Below are positions 22,571 to 34,128 of a stretch of DNA of 64,000 nucleotides, in pieces (the stretch's first letter is position 1; each line of letters begins with the position of its first letter). Origin of the DNA: Coix lacryma-jobi var. lacryma-jobi (Eukaryota > Streptophyta > Magnoliopsida > Poales > Poaceae); the NCBI GenBank assembly GCA_009763385.1, contig CM019824.1, forward strand, positions 107,836,660-107,900,659, read 5' to 3'. Below the pieces are notes generated by a model. It was not told where the DNA came from. It saw only the letters and a list, made by a program, of their open reading frames with translations, and ran no database searches. A program made the translations under genes and the position numbers.

Positions 22571-22619
22571 GGGTTAAGGATCTTCCACCTTAGCCGGTAC
22601 CAGATCCACAGAAGGCGAC

Positions 22620-25181
22620 ATGGATCGCGGCGTGGGCAAACCGCCATTTTTCGATGGGACGAACTATGCGTATTGGAAGATACGCATGTCGTCCTATCTG
22701 CAGAGTATTGGTGCTTCCATTTGGGATATTTGCAACTCTGTCGATTACGTGGTCTTGGTTGCTCGTGTGACTCAGCATTAGATCGATGAGCACGATGCCA
22801 ATAGCCGAGCCCGTAATGCTCTTTTCTCCTATTTGAGCATGTCCGAGTTTGATCGCGTTTCTCACCTCGCTACGACTCGAGAGATTTGGGCTACCCTCAT
22901 GCGTTTCCATGAGGGAACCACTCAAGTCAAAACCCGTCTCTACGAGTCGTTCAAGCGAGAGTATGAGAACTTTTGACATATGCCTGGCGAGAGCATAGAA
23001 AGTTTATTCGCTCGCTTTCAGTTGATTGTCAACAGGATGAGGGCTAACAAGGAGTTGTTGCCTTTCGACGATCATGAGAGAGGTTTGAAGCTTTTGCACA
23101 CTCTTGATCGGTCGGTGTGGGACTCGAAGGTTCAGGCGATCATCGAATCACCTAACTATGAGACCCTCACATGCGACGAGCTCTTCAGTAAGCTCAAGTC
23201 CAGTGAGATTGACGCCATGGAGAGGGCTTCTTATGAAAATCCTTCTGGCCCGTCGATGGCTTTGGTTTCTGGATCTTCTGCTAACCCCTCTGGAGGCTTT
23301 GCACTTTCTTCTCTTCTTTCTGTCACAGAGGAGCAGCTGGAGTTCATGGGGGATGACGAGTTGGCTTTGCTTGCCAACCGGTTCTCGCGGTTTCACAACA
23401 ACCGCATGAACCGTCGCCGTGGAGGAGGACGCTCGGGATGTTTCGAGTGCGGCGACCCCAACCACTTTATCGCCAATTGCCCGAAGAAGAACATGCAGAC
23501 CTTCGTCAAGGCGGATCATGGGCACAAGTACGACTCCGGCAAGCGCAAGGAGAAGTACGTCCCCACGAAGCACAAGCGGAAGGGCGGCTTCAACAAGGAG
23601 TACATCAAGACGAAGTACTTGGAGAAGGCCCAGACTGAGCAGCGTGCGTTCTTCGCCATGCTCAGCGACGTCGATGACTCGGATGACGACTCCGCTTCCT
23701 CAAGCGACGACGAGTCCGAGAAGAAGAAGAGGATCGGGGACAAGCTGAACGGCCTCTGCTTCTTCGCCGATGACGAGGGCTTCTGCACCATGGCCCTCGG
23801 CAAGGAGGTCGACGGCGAGCTAGAGGACATCCCTCGGAACGACAACGACGACGACGACACCTCCCAGGTATCTCAGACCCCCGACGAGCTTTCTGCTGAG
23901 GTCAAGAAACTTATTGCCGCCCTTCTTAGTCAAGATAAGTTGGTTAGGCGTGCTGCTAGAGAGCGGAAGGAGTTTAGGCAGAAGTGGGAGGATACGGTGA
24001 AGGAACTTGAATCTATCAAGTCCACCGTTGTTGTCACAGATGAGGAGGAGTGTGAGATGTGCTCCACACACATGACTGACCTTCTCACTTTGAGAAGTAA
24101 TTATGTTGTGTTGGTAGGAGAGGTGGATGAGCTGATGGCTAGATCCTTGCTGTTGGGTGTGTGCAAGTCCTGTGCGGGCTTGCAATCCGAGTTGGCAGAG
24201 AAGAATGCCAAGATTGTGTCTCTTGAGAAGGCCAGCTCGGATAGCACGTGTGTGACTAGGTGCGTTCTTTGTGAGGGTTTGGAGATGGAAATTGCAAACG
24301 TGAAGCATGACAAGATGCAAACCGAGGAGGAAAACACATACCTTCGGACCATCTTGTCATGGGTGTCGAGTGATGAGCCGCAGCTTGGGATGATGATCTC
24401 CCAGTTCAAGCGTGCTGCTGGAGGTCCAGGTGTAGGCTTTGCACAGGGTGTTGAGTGCGCTTCATCTTTTGGGAAGATTGGAGAGTCGAGTGGTCTGAAC
24501 CCATGTGAGAAGCCCAACTACACCACTACTCCCAAACTTACCAAGATTCCACCCAAAGAGCATCTAAAGCCTAACACCAAGGATGGTGTATTTGTGGAAC
24601 CTCCGACAGCTCCACCCAAGAAACAATCGTGGGCTCCAAAACCAAACAACCTCAAGAACAAGCTAGACACCATGCCACCCATCCAAGAGGAGCTTATGCC
24701 ACAGAAGGGCAAAGTGATCCACACCCACTACCGTGAGTACCAACAACCCCCTATGAGAGCAGTGAGGTACCACTGTGAGCACTGTGGGAGAGATGGTCAC
24801 TTGAGTGAGTTTTGCTTTTGGCGCAAGAGAGAGGCGCGCCGAGCAAAGGAGATTAACAACATGGACATGTACCATCCTTTCCATGATGTACATGTGCCAA
24901 ATGTTCAGAGGTGTGTTGCTAGGCCTAGAGGTCCAAAACCTCAAGTTCCTAGGCCTAGGCCGCGAAGAGAGCGTGCCCGGCGGGAGCCTGCATTTGTGGG
25001 CTATGGACCCCGTGGCGGTGGCTTTGTTGAGCATTTTCCCCCATCGCGTTTTGAGTATCGCGATGGACGCTCCTCCCTTAGCGGACCACGTTTTCCTCTA
25101 CGTGGTGATCGCTCTTCTCGTAGGCGTGCTAGGAATGGTTTTTCTGCTAACCGTTCTTTTGAGCAGCCGGCCCAACACTAG
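22620..25181 (+). pseudogene. Sirevirus gag (two stops), with two CCHC zinc knuckles
   Basis: The frame starts at 22620 (MDRGVGKPPFFDGTNYAYWK), the usual Copia gag N-terminus. It has stops at 22779 (TAG) and 22974 (TGA) and is then open for 733 residues from 22980. Visible parts are the UBN2-type gag core (IWDICNS to LFARFQLIVNRM), a first knuckle CFECGDPNHFIANC (about 23437), acidic Asp/Ser stretches, a long helical region with CSTHMTDL and CKSC motifs, and a second knuckle CEHCGRDGHLSEFC (about 24774). The C-terminus is Arg-rich. Two knuckles this far apart, and this length, fit Sirevirus gag. The product would form the capsid. Confidence 0.9.
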
Positions 25182-25252
25182 TATAATTCCTATTTTACTA
25201 ACCCCAGTGTTGGACCGTATGCTCACCCTGTGTCTTATTATTGATATAGGTA

Positions 25253-25702
25253 AAACGATTGGAGAACGTTTGGTTGGTGGATTCCGGTTGCTCAAGGCAT
25301 ATGACCGGAAACGCCAAGTGGTTCTCCAGTCTTAGTCTGATCGCCAGAAAGGAGTTTATCACCTTCGGCGACAATAGCAAAGGTAAGGTGTTGTCTCGTG
25401 GGTCGGTGCGAGTTAATGAGCACTTTGTGTTGCGCGATGTTGCTCTTGTTTCTAACTTGCATTATAACCTTCTTTTTGTTTCGCAACTTTTCGATGATGA
25501 CTATGAGATACGTTTTAAACCAAATCTCAGTCGCATTTTGGATCCTCAGGGCAATCTTGTATGTGTGATTTCGCCCTTTGGAAAAGTCTTTCGTGCGAAT
25601 TTCTCGGAATCGTTTGGAGTTTCTCGTTGTCTTTTGGCTGGACCTTCCTCCTCTGACCTTTGGAAGTGGCATAGGAGACTAGGTCACCTGAGCTTTGACT
25701 TG
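25253..25702 (+). pseudogene. Sirevirus protease and GAG-pre-integrase region, 5' part of pol
   Basis: RLENVWLVDSGCSRHMTG has the catalytic D-S-G of the Copia aspartic protease (Asp at about 25283). FKPNLSRILDPQGNLV and the zinc-binding start of integrase (WHRRLGHLSFDL) follow. Pol is in a different frame from gag, which stops at 25181. The reading frame breaks at 25703, where the long solo LTR inserted. The sequence resumes as LLARVSSLGLIRG at 29826 after one copy of the TSD. Confidence 0.88.
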
Positions 25703-26369
25703 TGTAACACCTCTGGTATTAAGCAACCCTAAATGCAAAACTTGACATCTCATGAGCATAAGCATCATCATCACATGTTGCATTCTTTCTTTAAAGTGTT
25801 ATTTCATGTGATGGTAGTTACTGTGGTGATTGGTGTGATGCTTGTTTGGCTTGTTTTGGAGTGTTTGAGTCTCCTAAGTAGTTGAACCTTGTTGAGGGGT
25901 CAAAATGAAGCTCGGTTTGTGTTGGTCATTATGGCTAACCAAGTCCCTAACCCTAGTTGCCTTAATAGAACCCTAGGAGCCCTTTTGTTTGACTAACTAA
26001 GACCTCCTTGATAGAAGCTTTGCATGGCTGTGGGCCCTTTACCAAAAGTGTGTAGATTTTAGAGTAGAACAAAAAGTGTTTAAGGGCTAACTCATGAAAA
26101 TGGGTTTAACAAGGTGTTTTAGGAACCACAAGGCAGAAATGGGGGAGATTTGACTTAGAAAAATTCTTCCAAGTCCTAACGGCCGAAACAGTTTCGCCTG
26201 GTGATCTTTGGAGAATTCTTGAGAGCAATCCAGGCCGAACCAAAGCTGGAACTTTTAACCAAAGTTGTAGTCGGCATGTAGCTCTAACCTAAGGAACAAT
26301 CGGTGTGTTGTTTCATCGAGTGGTTAGCAAGTTAATCGCGTCCAAAATCCGGCCATCAGCGACTGAATC

Positions 26370-27290
26370 GGTCGATTCAGTTTGAATCGACGCCGTGGTC
26401 ATGGTCGACCGCGCCAGAACTTGGCCGCCGCGTGGCGTGCCGCGGCCGGCCGAGCCAGCGCTCGCGCGCGGCGTGGCGAGCTCAAGTTGCCAGCTCGCCC
26501 CCGCACTGACCGAAGCCGCCCACTCCCTCCGTTCTTTCTCCTCCTTGCTCTCGCCGTTGCTCGGGCGGAAAGGGGGGTAAGCACCGAGCGCCGCCGCCGT
26601 TCACCGCTGACCCAACCACCCAGCCAGCCTCGCCTTCACCTCCCGCATCGCCAGCTCTAGCTAGCGCTCGCCTAGAACGCCTAGGTAAGCCGCGGGGTGA
26701 GTTCCCGCCATGACCGCTGAGCTCGGTCCGCCGTGGATCGGCCCTCCCTCCGTGCAAATGCTTCCGCTCTAGCTCATGTTTGAGGGTCAATGAGGTTCGT
26801 GGAAGAGGTAGAGGGTGACGGTTTGGTCGATTAGGGTTTGGTGACCGCGGTACGCCGCCGTCCGCCGCTCGCCGTGGTCGCCGGGGATGGCATGGTCGTG
26901 GCCGCGGGTGCTCAGGGTGGAAACCCTGGCTTCCAAGCCTTGCGCTAGGTCTCTAGAGGTCGGAGGAGTAGGTCTCGGGGGTCGGTTTAGCTCGTCGTTG
27001 TCGGAGCCGGCCGGCGTGGCGAGGCCGCGCCGCCGTGTCTGCCATTGGCGATGGCGAGCTCAATCCGTGCATGCGCTAGGCCAGATAGTGGTGCCATCGG
27101 GTGCGGAAGGAGGAGAGGAGTAGAATGGTGGTGGTGGTGTCGCCGGGGAGGTCGCCGCCGGCGAGCTTCGCCACAGTCAAACCTTCCCCTGCTTCGGTGA
27201 AGATGACAGGTGGGGTCGGTTTGACCCAGGGTCCCGCCAGTCAGTCGCTCGGGTCCCGGTTGTCAGTGACCTCGGTGCAGTAGTTTGGGT
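26370..27290 (+). other. GC-rich, CpG-rich island in solo LTR
   Basis: About 0.9 kb of high-GC sequence inside an otherwise AT-rich LTR. The same layout occurs in the other long LTRs (42700-43670, 53030-53990, 55830-56930). It may be the promoter or first exon. Open frames up to 100 residues on both strands follow from the base composition and are not called as genes. Confidence 0.6.
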
Positions 27291-28146
27291 GCGCGTAGCA
27301 GTTTAAGCTGAAGAGTTTTTCAAGGTTTTGTTTAAATAGTTTTCAGAAATGCTTATGTGGTTTGTTTAATTCATATCTTGAGTTCTGTAAATGCTAAAAA
27401 GGTGAACTAAGTTTTGTTAAGTTTGTTGTAATGAGTTCTATGCATGAAAAATATAATATGTCTAGATTGTGATAAATTTGTGTATAATTATATTTAAATT
27501 ATGTTTAGGCTGAAATCTTGTTAAATGCATAGTAAACTGTGTATTGCTCAGAAAAATATGATTCTTATTTTGTTAGGTTAGTATTGATGAATAGTTTTTT
27601 GGGAAAAATATAATATGATGTTGTTCTGAGGAATATTTTGGCAGTAGCAATTAAAGTGATTAAATGTTGTTTTCTTGTTTAAATTGTAGTAATTAAAATA
27701 TGAAAGTTATGAGCATGAGAATTTTTATACACTGCTCTTGTGCTAAGAAGTTTAGTGGAAAAATGGGAAATCTATTGTTTGACACTTTTTGTTAGGGTGT
27801 GTAATTCAAAGCACCTTTTCATGGTAGTATTTGTCTTTTTATAGAGGATAGAGTTTAAGTCCAAATGGGGTGAAATTTGGACAGGGGACTAGATTGCATG
27901 CTGTCAACTTCCAGTAATTTCTGTAGATTTTTCTGAAGTTGTTAACTGAGGGTTGCAGTTCTAGGATAAGCAAAATGATTAAATGGTAGCAAATGGTTAA
28001 GTAATAATCGGATGATGTTGACTACCTTGTTGAAGAAAATGAAGTAGATGACATGTGCTTATCTCCTGAGTTATCTTGTTCTATGTTGCATCACCAATGC
28101 ATCCCATGTGCATTCATTTTATTTATATGTGTTATGCATCATATAG

Positions 28147-28335
28147 GGTCGGTAGTGGAAGCCCAGAACTCGCCACCGGAGGAGCCGTGTCCCGAGGAGA
28201 CCCAGGACGAGAGGACCGAAGAAGGAGACGTCGAGGACCTGCCTGAGTGCCGCGACCATCGACCCTCTGACTTCGAAAGAGGCAAGCCCCGGAGCATCCC
28301 ACTCCTATGGTTTGCAAATGAATTACGAAATTAAC
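28147..28335 (+). other. Conserved acidic mini-exon A in the solo LTR
   Basis: After an acceptor-like ATATAG the frame reads SVVEAQNSPPEEPCPEETQ, then an acidic run, LPECRDHRPSDFERGKPRSIP. The solo LTR at 58179 gives STVPETDQKPEA..LPECPAHEASVFSQGKPRSIL, and the chromovirus LTR gives TEVSKDQPEIAA...EEEPQGKPRCI. The last block is also conserved as DNA (GGCAAGCCCCGG), so an RNA or DNA element is an alternative. No start codon is assigned. It could be an internal exon of a small LTR-encoded protein. Confidence 0.5.
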
Positions 28336-29412
28336 CTGATATGTTTGTTGCATTAGGTTATAGGAGTTGAGTGATACCGTTGATGCATTACTTATTTATC
28401 CTTGTCCACCTGCAATTATTATCTTGATATCCCTGTTAAGTCTAGGCTCGTTTATGCTTAGCCCTGCTTAGACCGGTAAAAGTCGGGTGATTTCCTGTCT
28501 CCCGCATATAGGTGGATACTGATCATGATTAGCCTCGTGCTATCATGGAGATAACCATGTGATAATTAATCTGAGACCGGGCGGGATGTAGGAGCAGCAG
28601 GACATGGGTTCTGTGTGCTAGTAGTCTCCCGTCTGTGTCGATTAGGACCCGACGAAGGCACACCTCAATCATTTTGAACGCGTCAATCACTTAACGGAGC
28701 AGGTGCGTGTACCTCCCGTGAAGCCGAGTAAGGTTATTCGAGCCGGTGATGGAGATGTTGACGCCTAACATCCAGGGCCTTATATGTACCGTGGGCAACT
28801 ATTCTGAGCAACCTGGCATGGTCCGTGGACAGGTGGGGCCTGATTGACCTGGCATGAGCGTGGGCAGTTATAGCTTGAGCGACCTGGCATTGAGATAACC
28901 CCCGGTGTAGAAGGGCCCATGACCGTCCCGCGCGTTGTGTTCTCGAATTTCCTGAAGTGGTCGCCGACGGCTACCTGGCAAGGTGTGATCGGGCGAGTGT
29001 GCGACATTTTATCCCCAGCTGGGTAGGAATCGATTATAATCGCCATAGCTCCTGGACAATGAGTAACTTGACTGGGCATGTGTTACCGTAGTAACTTATG
29101 GAATTAAAGATGGTTATGGTACTGAATCTGAAAGGCTATTGATAAAATATTCACTCTTGCTTGATTAATTAGCCAAGTGATTGCTCTAGATCAGGTGCAA
29201 ATCTAGTTAATCAGGTTGATTACATAAAATTAACTGCTAATACTCTAATGATGATGATTTAATAATAAAATGCTTTTATGCAAAAAGGTAAGTATGGCCA
29301 AACCAGATATAGCCTTGCATACTCCTTGGTGTCACCTTATTTTTGGTTTATGACGAGTAAGTCTAGCTGAGTACCTTCTCATACTCAGGGTTTTATCCCT
29401 TGTTGTTGCAGA

Positions 29413-29473
29413 TGGGCAGTGCTTCTATGGCTATTGCGAGAACTGTCTGTACCCCATCGCGGGTGATGATTAG
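29413..29473 (+). other. Conserved Cys mini-exon B in the solo LTR
   Basis: After an acceptor-like TTGTTGTTGCAG the frame reads GQCFYGYCENCLYPIAGDD and stops (TAG). The solo LTR at 59360 gives GQVYYGYCKHCLYPVEGDEQ-stop, with synonymous changes in at least five codons. The chromovirus LTR (40141-40211) gives CFGPCCMTIFPADGDK-stop. Shared pattern: (F/Y)-G-x-C...(L/I)-(F/Y)-P-x-x-G-D near the stop. Conservation in one frame across divergent LTRs suggests coding. Confidence 0.55.
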
Positions 29474-29825
29474 ACCATGGGCATGGTCATCTCTTATCCT
29501 CTCCTGATGCTTTTGTGGACTGATCAGGCATTGGCACCGTATTGTGAACTATGAACTTATGTTTTAAAATTATGTTGCTTCCGCTTTGAATTCCAAACTA
29601 CGGTTTGTAATAACTGTTAAACTCCGATGTATTTGAACTATGTGTGAACTGAATGTACCTCGTGGACATGTACGCTAATCTATTACGATCTTGGCTATTG
29701 TTGAATGATTGAAATCCTTCGAGATTTCCGGACTACTGGGTTTGTACGAGCTTAAGTACCTGTTATTCTCTGTGAAAGCGGGGATTCGGTGCTTAATCTG
29801 GTATAAATTGGTCGGTTCTATCACA

Positions 29826-31261
29826 ACTTGCTTGCAAGAGTTAGTTCACTTGGCCTAATCCGAGGATTGCCCAAGTTGTCCATGGAGAAGGATCTTGTTT
29901 GCCATTCTTGTAGACATGGGAAGATGGTAGCCGCTCCCCACCATCCAGCGACTCAGGTCATGACTAAGCGGCCTGGAGAGCTTTTGCACATGGACCTTGT
30001 TGGTCCGGCTCGGGTGAGCTCGGTTGGGGGGAAGTGGTACGTGTTTGTTGTTGTTGACGATTTTTTGAGATATTCGTGGGTTTTCTTTTTAGCTGAGAAA
30101 ACCGAGACTTTCTCCTTTGCTCGCAATCTGATTTTGCGTCTTCAGAATGAGTTCCCTATGAACTCAATGCGAGCAATTCGGAGTGATAATGGTTCTGAAT
30201 TTAAGAATTCGGATTTTGAGAAGTTCTGTAACTCTTTGGGCTTAGAGCATCAGTTTTCTTCCCCCTACACACCACCACAAAATGGTGATGTAGAGAGGAA
30301 GAATCGGACCCTTGTAGAGATGGCCAGGACGATGCTCGATGAGCATAGGACTCCTAGGCGATATTGGGCTGAGGCTATGAGCACTGCATGCTACATCTCA
30401 AATCGCATTTTTCTCCGAGCATTCTTGAAAAAGGCTTCTTATGAGTTGCATTATGGAAAACTGCCCAAGGTGAGTTATTTTAGAGTTTTTGATTGCCACT
30501 GTTTTATACTCAAGAAAGGCAACCTGGACAAATTTGAGTCTCATTCTTCAGACGGTGTATTTTTGGGTTATGGCACTCACACTCGTGCTTATCGTGTACT
30601 TAACCTTGATACTAACCGAGTCATGGAGACATCAGATGTCACCTTCGACGAGACCATGGTTTGTCCTTCTTCTCGTTTTGAGCGTGCAGGTGATCATGAG
30701 GTTGACGAGCCTCTTTTTGATGAAGAGGAAGAAGGTGCTGAAGGGATGGATGATCCAGCACCACCTACACCTACTGTGCCGCAAGGAGCGGCTTCTACTA
30801 TGACTCACGGCCCCGATCCTTCTTCCTCGATGACTTGGGGGCCATGGGATCCGCCACCTCGAGCGGTACCTTTTGTACCCGAGGAGGCACCAGCTGCTGT
30901 TGAGGAGGAGGCTACATCAGCTCGGGAGGCGCCACGACACATTCAGCGCCAACACCCGCCTCAACAGATGATCGGCAGCATCGGCGAACGTGTCACTCGG
31001 TCCAGGTCACAACAAATCTCTCACTTTGCTCATTCTGCATTGGTTGCTGATTTTGAACCCCGAGATGTTGGACATGCTTTATCTGATCCAGATTGGGTCA
31101 ATGCCATGCATGAGGAGCTTGAAAATTTTAAGAGAAATCGGGTTTGGGTTCTAGTTCCTCTTCCTCCTGAGTGTCATCCTATTGGTACAAAATGGGTTTT
31201 CCAAAACAAACAAGGAGAAGATGGCCATATTGTGAGAAACAAGGCCAGACTTGTAGCCTAG
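29826..31261 (+). pseudogene. Sirevirus integrase and start of RT
   Basis: The open frame from 29828 carries the integrase zinc finger end (VCHSCRHGKM), then the catalytic triad in HMDLVGP (about 29990), RSDNGSEF (about 30180) and NGDVERKNR (about 30288), so D-D-E is intact. A Pro-rich, acidic spacer (about 30700-31000) leads to the RT start WVLVPLPPECHPIGTKWVF. The frame ends at a TAG at 31259 in RLVA-stop-GYSQ, where Gln is usual; CAG to TAG is one transition. Upstream, the frame joins the protease part at 25702 once the solo LTR is removed. Confidence 0.9.
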
Positions 31262-32581
31262 GGGTATAGTCAGAAGGAGGGGATAGACTATGAGGAGACT
31301 TTTGCTCTAGTAGCTCGTTTGGAGGCAATTAGGATACTCTTGGCTTTTGCTGCATCCAAAGGGTTTAAACTTTTTCAAATGGATGTCAAGAGTGCCTTCT
31401 TAAACGGCTATATATAAGAGGAGGCATATGTGAAACAACCCCCCGGTTTCGAAAATCCCAAGTTTCCAAACCATGTTTTTAAACTCCACAAAGCGTTGTA
31501 TGGTTTGAAACAAGCCCCTAGAGCCTGGTATGATAGGTTGAAAACCTTTTTGCTTGCTAAGTGTTTTAATATGGGATGTGTGGATAAAACACTCTTTCTC
31601 CTCAAGCAAGGCAATGATACTCTCTTGGTCGAGATTTACGTGGATGATATCATTTTCGGTGGTTCTTCTCACGCTTTGGTTGCCAAGTTTGCAGATACTA
31701 TGAGCAGGGAATTTGAGATGAGCATGATGGGCGAGTTGACGTTTTTCCTCGGATTGCAAATCAAGCAATCTTGAGAGGGAACATTTGTGCACCATGGTAA
31801 GTATACCAAGGATATCCTGAAGAAATTCGGTATGGGTGAGGCCAAGCCTCTTCCAACACCCATGTCGACCACGACGGCCCTGGATGCGGACAAGGATGGA
31901 GAAGCTATGGACCAGAAGGAGTACCGGAGTATGATCAGGTCGCTTGCTGTACCGGACGGTGACACGCCCAGACATTCAGTTCGCGGTGTGTCTTTGCGCG
32001 CGATTTCAGTCGTCGCCACGCACCTCTCACCGTCAGGCGGTCAAGCGCATTATGAGGTACTTATACTTCACTCCTGAATTTAGGATTTGGTATTCTGCTT
32101 CCTCCACCCTCTCCCTTTGCGGTTATTCCGATGCCAATTTTGCTGGTTGTCGCATTGAGCGCAAGTCCACTTCTGGGACTTGTCAGTTTATTGGTTCTTC
32201 TCTTGTATCGTAGTCTTCTCGCAAGCAGTCTAGTGTCGCCCAGTCTACCACGGAGGCTGAGTATGTTGCTGCGGCTAGCTGCTGTTCCTAGTTGCTCTGG
32301 ATGATGGCCACTTTGCGTGATTTTGGTCTGAGTTTTACTCACGTTCCTTTACTTTGTGACAGCACGAGTGCGATTAGCGTTGCTAAGAACCCCGTGCTGC
32401 ACTCTAAGACCAAACACATTGATGTGTGCTTTCATTTTCTGCGAGACCACTATGAGAAGGGTGATATCGACCTTCGCCATGTCGATACTACTCATCAGTT
32501 GGCTGATATTTTCACCAAGCCTTTGGACCAATCAACTTTTGCTAGGTTGAGAGGTGAGCTTGGTGTGTGTTTCCCCTTTTA
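31262..32581 (+). pseudogene. Sirevirus reverse transcriptase and RNase H
   Basis: RT motifs are MDVKSAFLNG (catalytic Asp), LYGLKQAPRAWYDRL and the catalytic YVDDIIFGG (about 31645). RNase H motifs are CGYSDANFAG (about 32120), STTEAEYVAA (about 32248) and CDSTSAISVAKNP (about 32355). The end is KHIDVCFHFLRD, ADIFTKPL and ELGVCFPF-stop at 32579. Stops occur at about 31415 (TAA), 31772 (TGA), 32211 (TAG) and 32289 (TAG), with one frameshift between about 31930 and 31950. The enzymes would copy the element RNA into DNA if repaired; this copy is dead. Confidence 0.92.
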
Positions 32582-34117
32582 GATGGGGGAAACATTTTGG
32601 CTCTTGTATTTTAAACTGACTTTGTGTTTTTCATTTGGTTTCATCATGCATCTTTGCATTTCATCTTGCATATTTACATTCAGAGCTTCATGTATATAAT
32701 CTTTAGAATGTGACTATGCTCTGTATAGTATTTGCTCCGATGCTTTATGATGACGCTTGTAGCTTATGCTCTTTCTGATCACTGATACATGTTGTGAGCA
32801 GAGCTATTTTATGAATGATGAATTTGCTTAATGAACATAAAGCCTGAAAATGTTCACCATTGAGATATGCAACTAGCATGTGTAGAATGTGTTGAAGTCA
32901 CTTGTGCTTTTCATATATGCTAGGTTGCTATGTCGCTAGTTCTGAGTCATTCACTTGCTTGGTATGTTCATATGCTGCTTTAATTTTTGAACCAAGTTAA
33001 GTGAATTGGAAAGACCGAGATGGGATTGCTTGTCAACACATCACAGTTTCGAGACTGTTTCTCATTGCACTTTGAGTTAAACTTGAGTTGTGTAGTGTAT
33101 GACCGAAACTGTTGCCTTAAGCTTCTGATTGCTTTTGCATAGGCTTCGCACAGTTGAAAAGTTAGGCAATGACAAGCTTTCAACCTCTCGCACTAACATG
33201 CTGAAATTTGAACTTGTGTAATTTAACCGCTGCAACTCCGATAAAATTTGGAATACACAAGTCTATGTTTCATTCTATAGCATGATGGTTGAACTATGCT
33301 AGGGGTAGTTCACCTTGTACACATGTTTAGCACTTGTTTTACTTCCTGTCTATACTTGCTTCATGCTATTTTGATGGTGAATACCTGTTTTGGTTGAAAA
33401 CTGCTATTGTTTCTCAAATGCTCAGATTTCGTATTTAGTGATCAGCTTGAGCCTTTACTAGCATTCTATGCATTTTATGAGTCATCGGATCAGCTTTCTG
33501 TGAGCATCTTCATATTCTATCGACTATATTCCTAAAGCTCCTAACTTGCATTTTGACTCATGCATTTGGAGGGAGCGTGCTTCTATCAAGGGGGAGAAAA
33601 TTTATTTGATGGTGCATTTTCAACTAATGGGGAGAAAATATTGACAAATCATGTGTGCTCTCTAGTTGTGTGCACTATTTGAGGGGGAGTTTCTGAGCTG
33701 AGCATTTTTGGTAGCTAGTTGTGTTGAGCCTTTGCCTCTTTCTTGAGGAACTAGCATTTTTGCTTTTATGCTCTTCAGTTGGAATCGAGCTTCCCCGCTA
33801 GCGGTGTTGAGCCTATTCTGCCTCTTCTTGAGGGCTAGCTGTGCTTTGCTTTAATTTCAGTTGATTCTTCAATTGGTATCAAGTTTTCTCGCTAGCGGTG
33901 TTGAGCCTGTTCTACATCTTCTTGAGGGCTAGCTTTGCTTTGCTTGGTTGCGTCGAGCCGTTGCCCATGTCTTTGGGAACCAAGTTGTTTTGCTCTTTCC
34001 ACTTGACCTTCTTCGGCTTTGTTATGCTTTCAGGTCATTTGGTCGAGTTCTCTCTCCTTATTCCTTCCTTCCTCTATTCTATTATGATTTGTGTTCGTAG
34101 TTGACAATGCACTCATC
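32582..34117 (+). other. Non-coding 3' interior of the Sirevirus with repeated PPT-like tracts
   Basis: About 1.5 kb between RNase H and the 3' LTR, without a convincing ORF (no envelope-like gene). Purine tracts of the PPT type occur at about 33588 (CAAGGGGGAGAAAAT), 33636 (ATGGGGAGAAAAT), 33682 (GAGGGGGAGTTTC) and 34117 (the functional one). A repeated block, (T/A)CTTGAGG(G/A)(C/A)TAGC with CTAGCGGTGTTGAGCC, lies at 33710-33960. Confidence 0.75.
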
Positions 34118-34128
34118 AAGGGGGAGAT
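34118..34128 (+). promoter_or_regulatory. Functional polypurine tract of the Sirevirus
   Basis: AAGGGGGAGAT directly precedes the 3' LTR start TGCGGATACATGG. Confidence 0.9.

Larger units (their letters stand above)
25703..29825 (+). mobile_element. Long solo LTR (chromovirus-type), TSD ACTTG
   Basis: Starts TGTAACACCTCTGG and ends CGGTTCTATCACA (4123 bp), with perfect duplications ACTTG at 25698-25702 and 29826-29830. The start is close to that of the chromovirus LTR at 54699 and 44380 (minus strand TGTAACACCTCTGGCG), and the solo LTR at 55348-59848 is a third version. Layout: AT-rich 5' part, a GC-rich island (26370-27290), a long AT-rich stretch, then two conserved short frames (28147-28335 and 29413-29473). 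No internal region is left, so it arose by LTR-LTR recombination. Confidence 0.9.

Noticed and set aside
32582..34117. Envelope-like gene between RNase H and the 3' LTR, as in some Sireviruses
   Set aside because: All frames are short, with no signal or membrane segment that stands out.
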